A DNA stretch of 64,000 nt from Oscillospiraceae bacterium. Its GTDB lineage: Bacteria > Bacillota > Clostridia > Oscillospirales > CAG-272. Shown here in pieces: positions 51,228 to 60,014 of the stretch. The position numbers were made by a program, and so were the translations under genes. Position 1 is the stretch's first letter, and each line of letters opens with the position of its first letter. The stretch is taken from positions 41,731 through 105,730 of the forward strand of contig SVQK01000040.1 in NCBI GenBank assembly GCA_015065385.1, given 5' to 3'. The notes beneath the pieces are model-generated. The model ran no database searches and was not told where the DNA came from. It saw nothing but the letters and a program-made list of their open reading frames with translations.

Positions 51228-52495
51228 TATCGAACCTCCTCAAAAGTTCGGATCACTTCCAGCGTCTCCGGATCGAGGGCACACCGGACGGCATGTATTT
51301 CTCCTGTTTCATAGTATCCCAGCCCGCCGTCGGTCATGCTCGCGTATAGAATCCCGTCCGCCCCCACCGTAAGGGACAGATTTTCAAATCCCTCTGGGAG
51401 GTTCGGGGTGATTTCCGTGATCGTCCCATCCTTCCAAAATCCGGCAGCAACAGTTTCTGTCTCGACGAAATCCGTGTCCCGGTACTCTCCCGGGCGTCCG
51501 GTGGGCATGGGCTTGGTGCCGAGGTATTCCGATTCCGTCCGCGTGTAATAAACGGCGTCCCCACCGAACACGAAGCCGCTGTCAGCCTCGGCGATCCGGA
51601 CGAATTTGCCTTCCCCCGCAGGCAGGCGGTAGAGGACCCAATTGTTCACGCGATGCTCCGCCGCTTCGCCGGTATCCCGGGTGAAGGAGAGCGTTCTCTC
51701 CTTCTCCGTTCGCAGCCAGAATTCACCCCGCCACATATCGATGAAAACCGGGTGTTCGTCCGCGGCGGGAGGGTCGATCCGCGTTTTTTCGCCCGTTTCC
51801 GTGTCGGTGAGCTCGATCCACTCCCCATCCGAAGACGCAGGGGCGCTCACCGGTCTCGACGCGAAGGAAGCGTTCAGCACGGCAAGCGTTTGTCCGTCCG
51901 CGCTGACGGCAAAATTCGGGGCAAACAGATACCCCTCTCCGACGGACTCCGGTTCTCCTCCCGAGACGGGTACGCGCAGGATCGAGAACGATTCGCGCTC
52001 TCCCTCTGGGGCGTCCTCGTCGTACTGCCCCTGCGTGAACCAGAGAAATCCGCCGCCGACCTTGAAGTCCGGCGAATCGCTGCCGGTCATGTCCGTTTTG
52101 CAGATCAGGCGGAAATCGCTCCCGTCCGGCTTCAGACTGTAAAGCTCGCGGGAATAAGCGCCCGTCATGCCGTCAAAGGTCATCGCGCAGAAATAGAGCA
52201 GCTCCCCGTCCGTGACAACATCCGGCCAGCGAAGGGAATGGCAGTCCGGACAGATCCCGTCGCTCCCGTCGTGCGCGCAGAGCGGATCGCGGCATAATCC
52301 CTTTCGAATCCCATCCGGGGTATACATTGTGATGCGCGTCAACTCGCTGACATAGGCGGCGGAGGCGAGAAAACAGCTGTACTGCGCGTTGAACCAGCGC
52401 GGTGGGGCGGGAGGCTCTTTGGTGCAGGAGAGGAGAAGGAGCAAAAAAGCAAGCGCAAGTATCCAAATTCGTTTCATAACCGTTTTTCCTTTCAT
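51224..52495 (-). CDS. CRDPLCxH-motif lipoprotein B
   Basis: A 423-residue lipoprotein with lipobox LLLSC. It starts at ATG 52495, overlapping the permease gene by 4 bp (ATGA); an ATG at 52477 is also possible but would break the overlap pattern of this operon. It has LCRDPLCAHDGSDGICPD at about residue 67, matching lipoprotein A in register, then blade-like strands (DGELLYFCAM, GGGFLWFTQGQY, RLPAGEGKFVRI). It is a paralogue of A and of the lipoprotein at 60011-61291. It probably faces outward and acts with the permease just upstream. Confidence 0.75.
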   Translation of the reverse strand: MKGKTVMKRIWILALAFLLLLLSCTKEPPAPPRWFNAQYSCFLASAAYVSELTRITMYTPDGIRKGLCRDPLCAHDGSDGICPDCHSLRWPDVVTDGELLYFCAMTFDGMTGAYSRELYSLKPDGSDFRLICKTDMTGSDSPDFKVGGGFLWFTQGQYDEDAPEGERESFSILRVPVSGGEPESVGEGYLFAPNFAVSADGQTLAVLNASFASRPVSAPASSDGEWIELTDTETGEKTRIDPPAADEHPVFIDMWRGEFWLRTEKERTLSFTRDTGEAAEHRVNNWVLYRLPAGEGKFVRIAEADSGFVFGGDAVYYTRTESEYLGTKPMPTGRPGEYRDTDFVETETVAAGFWKDGTITEITPNLPEGFENLSLTVGADGILYASMTDGGLGYYETGEIHAVRCALDPETLEVIRTFEEVRY

Positions 52496-55023
52496 TTCAC
52501 AAACATCCTCCTCGCCGAGCCGACAAGCGCGGATACCGCAACCCCCGCCGCGGCGATCCAGAGGGCGAGCATTGCCCAGCCGGAGCCGAAGAGGGAGAGC
52601 CGGGCGGAATCGAGGAACAGGGGCGTTCCGGCGAGCAGGGAGAGAAAGCTCACCCGCTCCGCCGCCCGCCAGCCGAACGCCGCAAACAGCGCGGGAAGAA
52701 GCGTCAGAGCCACCGCCGAGCCGAGGACGGGCAGGTACCGGGACAATAGCTCCGACAGGGCGCAGACCAGCATCGCCATCAAGAGGGACCCGAGTACCCG
52801 GAGAGCCGTAAAGAGCGCGGCGTATCCCGCGAGACTCATGCCGCCCGCGTATGCCCCGAACAGCTCCATCGATCCGAGGGGCGCGGAGGGGGACGGCAGT
52901 GTGTAATTCCGCGTGAGAAAGACGAAATCCGTGACGCAGGAGAGGAGGGCGAGGACCACGGCGATCACGCCCGAGGAGACGAGCTTTGCCCGGAAGGTCT
53001 CCTCCCGTCCGCGCTTCGTCGCCCTCAGGATCTGCGCGAAGGAGCCGGAGGACGAGCGGGACACGAATTCCCCGGCGAAGGAACCGGTCAGCAGCAGCAG
53101 AACCGCCGTGTAGAGGAAGAGATCCGCGTCCCCGGAGAAGAGCCTCCGCCAGCCCGTGTCATAGAGGAACCAGCCGGAATCCCGCGCCTCGAGATAGGCT
53201 TCGTGCGCCTCGATTGTGCGGAAGAGATCTGACCGCGCCTCGGCGGAGCTGTATTCGGAGAGGTATTCCCGGTATTCCGGCAGGCTGATTTCCTCTCTGA
53301 GGTATTTCTCCTGCATGATCTCCTTCTTCGCCAAGAGATCGTTCAGCCGCGCCCGCTCGCCTGCGATCCACGCGGATTTCTCCGGGGTCAGCGGACCTTC
53401 GAGCACGGTCATATACTCCTTGTACACCGCGTCGGCGTAGGAGGGCTTCGCCTCGTAGAGCCGCGCGGAGTAGAACCCTTTTGCGAGAAGCAGGATCAGC
53501 AAGAGAAGGAGCATCCGGGACGAAACGAGGGTCTTGAAGACTTCCGTCCAAAAGAGGGACAGGCTGTATGTGCGCTCCCGTCGCGCCTTTCCGAGACGAA
53601 GACGGAGAATCCCGCCCCGCACCTTGGCAAAGACGGTCAGAACGGCGGAGACAATGGAATCCAGCCACCCGATCCGCACGGCCTCACCTCCCCGGACATG
53701 GCCGAGGATCGCGCCGACCGCTCCGCCGAGAATCAGCAGGGCGAACAGCACGAGCATGACCGGCACATACCCCGCGCACCCGCCGAAGAGATTCGCCGCC
53801 CGGTACCGGGTGAAGATCGAATTGACCGACGCCGCCGTCACAAGGTTGAGATGCGCCGCCGCGCGGGAAGCGTCGAGCTTTGACAGCAGCAGGTTCATCC
53901 CGAACAGCCCGAGCCCGCCGAGATAGTTCAGCACCGGATGCCGTGTCAGGTTGGACAGAGCCATCATCAGCATGGAGAACACGGAGAACGCGAGCAGCTT
54001 GACAAGCACCGTCACCGTGAAATACTGCCCGACGGTGATGCGGTACGGCGAGTAGGTGAAGGACTGCAGGGCCTGAAGCGCGTTTTCCGGGGAGGAATAG
54101 CCCACCCGCATCCCGAAGACGGCGAAGGACGTGCCGACGAACAGGAGGGTAAAGAGAACCGTGAGGCAGAGCATGACCGCGATCTTGGCCGCAGCCGTCT
54201 CGCCCCGTCCGCGCTTCGATACCCGAAGCAACGGCAGGGCCCCCGCCTGCTTCTCCTGCGGGAAGATCACGGATCCCGCGAGGATCAACAGCAGGAACAC
54301 AAACACATCTCCGAGCCGGTAGTCGAAATACCCGCCCCATCCGCGGACGTATTCGATCCCGATCTTCACCGTCCCCCGCATAGCCTCGTACCGGCGGATC
54401 ACCTCGGTCTGGTATTTCCACGAGAAGGAGGATTCGAAGACGCCCATGCGCCGGAACTCGTCAAGGTTCGATTTCGCTGCGTCCGTCACACGCTCCAGCC
54501 GCGCCGGATAGCCCTCGGACTGATCGATCGCCCCGTGGACCAGGGAGAAGAGTAGCTCGTCCGAAATCCGGTCGTCGTCGGAATAGCGGTTCGGCAAGGC
54601 CTCGGGCTCGAAATCCGGATCCCCCGTACGCATCGCCTCGAAGAACAGCTCGTTCTGCTCCGCCCGGAACGCCTCGATTTCCCCATACCGCGCCTCGTAT
54701 TCCGCCGGGTTTTCAAAATACCCGTCGAAGAACCCGGCGACTGTATCCGTGGGGTACGCCGCCTCCGCCGTTCTGCCCGCGGCTTTCCACGCGAGGAAGG
54801 AATTCAGGGCGACAAACACGGCGAGGAACACCCACACGACCCGCGCGCCGAGGATCTTCCTCACCTCCGCGCCGAAGAGCTTTCCCGCGCGTGCGCCTCC
54901 GGCATGGGATTCTTCCTTTGCCGCTCTTTTCAGTTCTTCTTCGTCGTAAGCCAGCTCGATCCACCGCGCGTCCACTCCGTTCATAGCCCGGGCGAGATCG
55001 GCTCCCGTCAGATTCCGTTTCAT
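52492..55023 (-). CDS. Giant ABC-2-like permease with anti-sigma-like N-terminus
   Basis: An 843-residue membrane protein. Residues 1-60 are cytoplasmic, with LARAMNGVDARWIELAYDEE, like the short motif at the start of clostridial ECF anti-sigma factors. Then come two ABC-2-type halves (~65-445 and ~500-840), each with an extracytoplasmic loop of about 130-150 residues and six or so helices, and each with the cytosolic signature R(V/A)(S/T)KRGRxE (LLRVSKRGRGET, ILRATKRGREET). It overlaps the sigma factor gene upstream by 4 bp. A dual job as transporter and membrane-bound anti-sigma factor is inferred. Confidence 0.78.
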   Translation of the reverse strand: MKRNLTGADLARAMNGVDARWIELAYDEEELKRAAKEESHAGGARAGKLFGAEVRKILGARVVWVFLAVFVALNSFLAWKAAGRTAEAAYPTDTVAGFFDGYFENPAEYEARYGEIEAFRAEQNELFFEAMRTGDPDFEPEALPNRYSDDDRISDELLFSLVHGAIDQSEGYPARLERVTDAAKSNLDEFRRMGVFESSFSWKYQTEVIRRYEAMRGTVKIGIEYVRGWGGYFDYRLGDVFVFLLLILAGSVIFPQEKQAGALPLLRVSKRGRGETAAAKIAVMLCLTVLFTLLFVGTSFAVFGMRVGYSSPENALQALQSFTYSPYRITVGQYFTVTVLVKLLAFSVFSMLMMALSNLTRHPVLNYLGGLGLFGMNLLLSKLDASRAAAHLNLVTAASVNSIFTRYRAANLFGGCAGYVPVMLVLFALLILGGAVGAILGHVRGGEAVRIGWLDSIVSAVLTVFAKVRGGILRLRLGKARRERTYSLSLFWTEVFKTLVSSRMLLLLLILLLAKGFYSARLYEAKPSYADAVYKEYMTVLEGPLTPEKSAWIAGERARLNDLLAKKEIMQEKYLREEISLPEYREYLSEYSSAEARSDLFRTIEAHEAYLEARDSGWFLYDTGWRRLFSGDADLFLYTAVLLLLTGSFAGEFVSRSSSGSFAQILRATKRGREETFRAKLVSSGVIAVVLALLSCVTDFVFLTRNYTLPSPSAPLGSMELFGAYAGGMSLAGYAALFTALRVLGSLLMAMLVCALSELLSRYLPVLGSAVALTLLPALFAAFGWRAAERVSFLSLLAGTPLFLDSARLSLFGSGWAMLALWIAAAGVAVSALVGSARRMFVK

Positions 55024-55571
55024 TGTTCGAATCCCTCCTTCCGCAGTACCTCGGCCAGCTCCCGCCGCATTTGTTTCAGCATCCGCGATACCTTTGATAC
55101 GCCGAGTCCCGTTGCCCGACTGATGTCTCGTCCGCTCTCCCCGGCGAAGTACCGCCGTACGAAGACTGCCGCCTCGAGCTTCGATTTTCCCGCAAGATAC
55201 CGGTTGACCGTGTCCGAGAGGGCGGAGGATTCGACAAGTTCCTCTTCAAAGGAAACCGCCGACGCTTCCGCGATCTCGTCTAACTCCAACAGCACCGCGC
55301 TCCGCTTGCCAGCGCCTGACTTTTCGATCCGGTTCAGGGCGAGATTCCGTGTGATTTTCGCGGCGTAGGCTTTGAGGGACACGGGATTTTCCGGGGGAAT
55401 AGCATTCCAGAGCCGGAGCCGCGTGTCGTTGAGGCACTCCTCCGCCGTCCCGGGATCCCCGGTCAGATCCAGCGCGATCTTGTAGCACAGCGCGCCGAGG
55501 GACCGGTCAAATTCCGCGATCGCCCGCTCGTCCCGCGCAAAAAATAGGGCGACGATGTCCCGATCGTCCAT
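55020..55571 (-). CDS. ECF-type sigma-70 family RNA polymerase sigma factor
   Basis: A 183-residue sigma factor. Region 2 (residues ~5-75) includes EFDRSLGALCYKIALDLTGDPGTAEECLNDTRLRLWN, and region 4 (~115-175) includes SGRDISRATGLGVSKVSRMLKQMRREL. The acidic EEELVESSALSDTVNRYL link is typical of this clostridial group. The ATG at 55571 follows AAAGGAGG by 10 nt; an extension to 55634 has no site. It is the first gene of the operon segment 55571-49141 and probably activates that segment and the upstream one. Confidence 0.88.
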   Translation of the reverse strand: MDDRDIVALFFARDERAIAEFDRSLGALCYKIALDLTGDPGTAEECLNDTRLRLWNAIPPENPVSLKAYAAKITRNLALNRIEKSGAGKRSAVLLELDEIAEASAVSFEEELVESSALSDTVNRYLAGKSKLEAAVFVRRYFAGESGRDISRATGLGVSKVSRMLKQMRRELAEVLRKEGFEQ

Positions 55572-55707
55572 CCGTGAAGCGCCTCCTTTCCGTGAAAATC
55601 GGTTGTTTCCGCCCTTCCGTTGTTCATCTGCCAAATCCGAAATAAAACTCCATGTTATCCGGTGTCATTGCAGAAGTACTCTTCTGACTTACGCTTTCAC
55701 TCTATAT

Positions 55708-55733
55708 GATCGGATTTCGGTCGAAAAATTTCA
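55708..55733 (-). promoter_or_regulatory. Candidate ECF-like promoter before the sigma gene
   Basis: Minus strand TGAAAT (55728-55733), 15 bp, CGATC (55708-55712), resembling ECF promoters with a TGAAAC-type -35 box. It lies in the 190-bp gap 55572-55761. No good sigma-A element was seen there. Confidence 0.3.
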
Positions 55734-55761
55734 GTTTTCAAAAAATCAGTCATTGAAGGCT

Positions 55762-57852
55762 TCATTTTCTCTCGTTCAGATAGTTGCCGATCCGATTCTG
55801 TATCATCCTTCCCGTCTCCTCCGCGCTCCGGGCTCCCGCGAAGAACGCGGACAGCTCTTCCCCAAGGATGGCGTCCACCTGCCCGGGTACCGCCGGATCG
55901 ACCCGGGCGGCTTCGAGTAACGCAAGGTATTCTTCCGCACAGGCTTCATCCACGGAAACGGGGATCCCTCCCATACCTCTGCCGTCCAGCCAGTTTGATT
56001 CCGCGTCGTAGGACCATTCGCCCATGAGTCCTTCCACAACGTCCCGCGAAACGGATTTCAGAAGGGGGATCCCGCTGTTCGTGATTCCGGCAGCTTTCAG
56101 GGCCTCCCCGGACAACATGAATTTCACAAATTCCCATGCTTCCTCCGGGACAGCCGTACGCGACGAAACCGAGATCGTGTCCCGGCAGCTTACGACAAAT
56201 CCGCCCTCTCCCCCGGAAGCGGACGACGGATATCCGAGGAAGGAGACCGCCTCGTTTCCGAAGAGCAGCTTTGCTTCGAGATAATCCGTCAGCGAGCCGA
56301 TCTGCGCCCACGCCACGAGGACCCTGTCATTTTCATAGGGCCTCTCGGAAGTCGGGATCCTGCCCGAACGGTTTTCTTCCGGGAAGCTGTCTATGATGCC
56401 GAGGCAGTCCGCGAACGCCGGGGAATCGAATGCGCAGGAGTCCAAATCCGGGGAAAGATAGTCCCACACGCCGTGCTTGAGCAGAAGATCGCTCACGGCA
56501 TCCTTTGTTTCAGTCATCAGAACGCGGCGCTCGTGTGACCGGAGAAGATCGCCGAGGGACAATCCGGCGTTCTTTTCTTTCATGGCAATCCCTTCGAGGC
56601 GGAACACCGGCGTCAGCGCGTACACCGTTCCGTTCACCTCAAAAGGAGGCAGCGCGTTTTCGTAGATGCTGCTCCGGTTTACATTCGAGTCCGTCCGCAT
56701 CAGAGAATCCAGATCATACAGCAGGCCCCGACGTGCGTATGTCTCATATCCTTCCGGAAAGACCAGCACATCTCCTTCCCTGCTGGACAGGATGAGCCGG
56801 TTCAGTTCTGAAAGGTCGTAATTTTCGGAGCTGACGGAGGTCACCTCGCGGCACCGCACGAACACCCGGTCCTGCGCGGCGTTGTACAGCATGGCGGAGA
56901 CGGGAACGATCCGGGAGCCGGTTTCCGCGTAGAGTGCATCCACGACGATCCGCTCCGCCGCCTCCCCGGAAGGCGAAAGGCACAGCAGTTCCGTCTCTCC
57001 CGTTGTCAGATTCCGGAGCAGGGTCCAGCAGGTCCCGTCGTCCGTAAACGCCATCGAACGGATCCCCTTGTAATAGATCCCGGAATGCGACCAATCGAGC
57101 AGAACGCCGCCCCCAATCTCCTCCGCGCCTGCGGCATCGACCGCTATGAGGGCATCTTTCCTCCGATACACCGCATCGGGATAGACGGACGTGAGGTCTG
57201 CCGGGATCTCAGCCGGTTCCCCGTTCTGGGTGGTAAACAATTTGGTGGTTCCGGTCTTTGTCATGACGTACAGGCACGGGACGCCGTCCTTCACCGTCAC
57301 GGAATATACGGTCCCGTCGAACGGGCAAACCGTAAAAGCGTTTTTGCCGGGGTCCCAGGTGACGATCTGCCCGTCCGCGTAAAACCCTATACTCTCGCCG
57401 TCGAACCACGGCGTGATGACCGTGAACTCTGCGGGACAATACGCGCTAACGTCCGACTGCGCAAGGATCCCGCCGTCCAGGGACAGGAGGGACAGCGTGA
57501 CGGTTTCCGTCCCCCGCAGAGGATCGGCGGACGGGGTCAGCAGGGCGAAGCCGTTTTCTCCCGCGCAAAGTCCCACCGCCGTTCCGCTCAGATCTGATGA
57601 GATCGTTTCGGTTTCGTGCGAACGGACGTCCGTTGCCGCGAGGACGATCTTTCCATCCTCCGTTCCTGCCGTGTAAACCGTATCGCCCGAACAGGAGAGC
57701 AGACTGCCGGGACGGAAGGAGTCCGGAAACGCAATTTCTTCTTTCGACCAGCTGTGATCGAGCAGGATCGTTTCCGCTTTTCGTTCCTTTTTCCCGCAGG
57801 ACGGCACAAGGAGACAGCAGAAGACAAGAATCAGAGCAAGGATTCGCTTCAT
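55762..57852 (-). CDS. Propeller-like / solute-binding domain fusion lipoprotein
   Basis: A 696-residue lipoprotein with lipobox LVPSC. The start is ATG 57852, overlapping the permease gene by 4 bp (ATGA), with GGAGGTGG 8 nt upstream. Residues ~30-345 consist of repeated short strands (SLLSCSGDTVYTAG, GENGFALLTPSA, DDGTCWTLLRN) like a beta propeller. Residues ~355-690 look like a family 1 solute-binding domain (REGDVLVFPEGYET, PEEAWEFVKFMLSGEAL). This fusion differs from the six solute-binding proteins of regions 1 and 3, which have no propeller. It probably receives a ligand for the transporter next to it. Confidence 0.72.
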   Translation of the reverse strand: MKRILALILVFCCLLVPSCGKKERKAETILLDHSWSKEEIAFPDSFRPGSLLSCSGDTVYTAGTEDGKIVLAATDVRSHETETISSDLSGTAVGLCAGENGFALLTPSADPLRGTETVTLSLLSLDGGILAQSDVSAYCPAEFTVITPWFDGESIGFYADGQIVTWDPGKNAFTVCPFDGTVYSVTVKDGVPCLYVMTKTGTTKLFTTQNGEPAEIPADLTSVYPDAVYRRKDALIAVDAAGAEEIGGGVLLDWSHSGIYYKGIRSMAFTDDGTCWTLLRNLTTGETELLCLSPSGEAAERIVVDALYAETGSRIVPVSAMLYNAAQDRVFVRCREVTSVSSENYDLSELNRLILSSREGDVLVFPEGYETYARRGLLYDLDSLMRTDSNVNRSSIYENALPPFEVNGTVYALTPVFRLEGIAMKEKNAGLSLGDLLRSHERRVLMTETKDAVSDLLLKHGVWDYLSPDLDSCAFDSPAFADCLGIIDSFPEENRSGRIPTSERPYENDRVLVAWAQIGSLTDYLEAKLLFGNEAVSFLGYPSSASGGEGGFVVSCRDTISVSSRTAVPEEAWEFVKFMLSGEALKAAGITNSGIPLLKSVSRDVVEGLMGEWSYDAESNWLDGRGMGGIPVSVDEACAEEYLALLEAARVDPAVPGQVDAILGEELSAFFAGARSAEETGRMIQNRIGNYLNERK

Positions 57853-60014
57853 GTGACACGCCACCTCCTGTCGGCAAAGATCATGCAGAAGACCAGAACA
57901 AACACACAGCCCACAGCCGCCGGAAGCATTCCGCCCGTCACCGCTTCCATCCCGCCGGACGCAAGGAGATTCAGATCGATCTTCTCAGGCAGGGAGAACA
58001 CGACAGATAGTCCGGCAGTCCCCAGCAAAACGAACAGCGCGGGGAGCGTGCTTCGCGTCAGAACCGTCAGCGCGGCGGAGACGAACGCGATCCCCAACAC
58101 CCATCCGAAGCGGATCCCCTCGGATAGAACCGCCGCCCTGCCGATTGTCAGACCATGTCCCGTACTTCCTGCAGACACGAGCGAGCACAGGGACCGATCC
58201 GCGCCGGGGAAGGCAAAAGCGGACCGCAATGTGAGAACGGACGCGCCTTCGGTTATCAGAAAACAGAGGAATACCGCAGACAAAAGCAGGACGGCTTTGG
58301 CTCCGAGCGTCGGCACGCGGCCTTTTTTCGTCGCCCGGATCACCGCGGCCATACTGCCGGAGGACGTACTTGTCCCAACTTCCACGGAGAAAGCGGCGAT
58401 CCCCATGAACACGGCGGCCGCGGCGAGCAGGGTATCGGGGCGGCGCGAGAAGAACCGCTCCCAGCCGGAATCGTACACCATGGAAAGGTTTTCCTCCCCG
58501 CGCAGACGCTGGCCGTCGAGGTGGGCGGCCATGCGTTCGATTCTGCGGAAGACATTGCGGGTGATTTCGATCCCGCCGAGGGTGTCCCAGATCTGGCGGT
58601 ATTCCTCTTCCGTGATCTCCCCCGCCGCCAGCTTCGCGTCCGCCGAACGGAATAACACGAGCTGTTCGTCGAGGCGGGAAGCCTGGGCGGAGACCTTCAG
58701 GGATTTCGCGTTGTCCCATTCCCCCTCCGCATAAGGGGCCATCAGCTTCGCGTAAATGCGGTCATCAAATGCAGGCGTCGGTTTTGTTACAACGCAGAGC
58801 AGAACGTCCGCCGCAAGGAGAAGCGCGACCCATACGAGCAGGGGGACGCGCCCGGAGAACAATACTTTTCGTGCCTCCCCGCGCAGCAGACTCATCCGGC
58901 GGGGAACGTATAACGGTTTCGTGTTCTGCTTCTCCGAAGCCGGGAGAATCGTTCTTTCCTTCAGGCTCTTGATGCGTTTTGAAATACGGACCGGGTGAAA
59001 GGATAGAACCAGAAATACGGCAATCACAAGCCCCAGAGCCGCGGGCAAAAGACTCCCCGGGACGATAAGCGCGGGAAACAGGTGTCCCGCCAGACTGAAC
59101 CGTCCGAGACGGGCAAGCCATGAGGTACCATCCGCCAGCCTCAGACAGCCGAGGTGCGCACCCATACTGAAAACGGACGGTACGGACCGGAAGGACAGAG
59201 CGGCGTCGATCCCGACGAGTGCAGCCGCACAGATCAGCGTCCCCCAGAAGTCCCGCAGAACCGCTTCCGCCGTCATGAGCAGTCCGGCAAACAGCGTCAG
59301 GATCATGAACCGGAATAGACAGGAAAGGAAAAGCGCACCAAGTGCCGTCAGACGATAGGGGCAGAGCGCAAGTCCGGCAACCGCCTGAACGGGATCGCTC
59401 CAACCGATTTGTTCCCCGGAAATCAGGGCTTCCGCATCCGTCGTCAGAAGGATCCCCCCGAGGATCACGATGCAAGCCGAAAACAGCTTCGCCAGCCCGA
59501 GGGAGAAACGTCCGTTTCGGGTCGTGCGCAGGATCGGCGTGAGATCGAGCGCGGTGTCGTCGCAGCACGCGGTCTTCACAAAGAGAAACACCAGCACCGC
59601 GAGAAACAGCAGGTCATAGCGGTACGCGAAGATCCGGGAGTCCGAGAAAGCCGCGTCCTCGAGTTTATCCCCGATCCCATCGGCGAGCGGGGCGTAGCCT
59701 TCGATCACATCCCGCTGATAGTCGGCAAGAACAGAGTCCTCCGGCAGTCCTTCGAGCGCGTCCTCTGCTTTCGCGAGCGTTTCGGAAAGAAGAAGCCGGT
59801 ATTCGTCGGCGGATTTGACCGTATCCGACAGCGCGGCGGAGGTTTGAACCGCGTTCTCTCCGAATATCTCCCCGGAATCCGACGCGGGCTGAGCCGCATC
59901 GAACGTACGGAACGCCGCGAGATTCAATAACAGCAGCAGAACCACCGCGAACACGCGCCGGGCGTCCGAGAAAAATCGATAAAGGGTATATCCGGTCAGT
60001 TTCAGTGTCATCAT
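57849..60014 (-). CDS. Giant ABC-2-like permease without anti-sigma-like segment
   Basis: A 721-residue membrane protein. It has the same two-half layout as the permease at 52492-55023, with the matching cytosolic signatures LTPILRTTRNGR and VIRATKKGRVPT, one in each half, and large outer loops rich in acidic residues. It begins at once with a membrane segment (TGYTLYRFFSDARRVFAVVLL), so the anti-sigma-like N-terminus is missing. It overlaps the genes on both sides by 4 bp. Without an ATPase of its own it probably shares the one at 49141-50043. Confidence 0.78.
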   Translation of the reverse strand: MMTLKLTGYTLYRFFSDARRVFAVVLLLLLNLAAFRTFDAAQPASDSGEIFGENAVQTSAALSDTVKSADEYRLLLSETLAKAEDALEGLPEDSVLADYQRDVIEGYAPLADGIGDKLEDAAFSDSRIFAYRYDLLFLAVLVFLFVKTACCDDTALDLTPILRTTRNGRFSLGLAKLFSACIVILGGILLTTDAEALISGEQIGWSDPVQAVAGLALCPYRLTALGALFLSCLFRFMILTLFAGLLMTAEAVLRDFWGTLICAAALVGIDAALSFRSVPSVFSMGAHLGCLRLADGTSWLARLGRFSLAGHLFPALIVPGSLLPAALGLVIAVFLVLSFHPVRISKRIKSLKERTILPASEKQNTKPLYVPRRMSLLRGEARKVLFSGRVPLLVWVALLLAADVLLCVVTKPTPAFDDRIYAKLMAPYAEGEWDNAKSLKVSAQASRLDEQLVLFRSADAKLAAGEITEEEYRQIWDTLGGIEITRNVFRRIERMAAHLDGQRLRGEENLSMVYDSGWERFFSRRPDTLLAAAAVFMGIAAFSVEVGTSTSSGSMAAVIRATKKGRVPTLGAKAVLLLSAVFLCFLITEGASVLTLRSAFAFPGADRSLCSLVSAGSTGHGLTIGRAAVLSEGIRFGWVLGIAFVSAALTVLTRSTLPALFVLLGTAGLSVVFSLPEKIDLNLLASGGMEAVTGGMLPAAVGCVFVLVFCMIFADRRWRVT

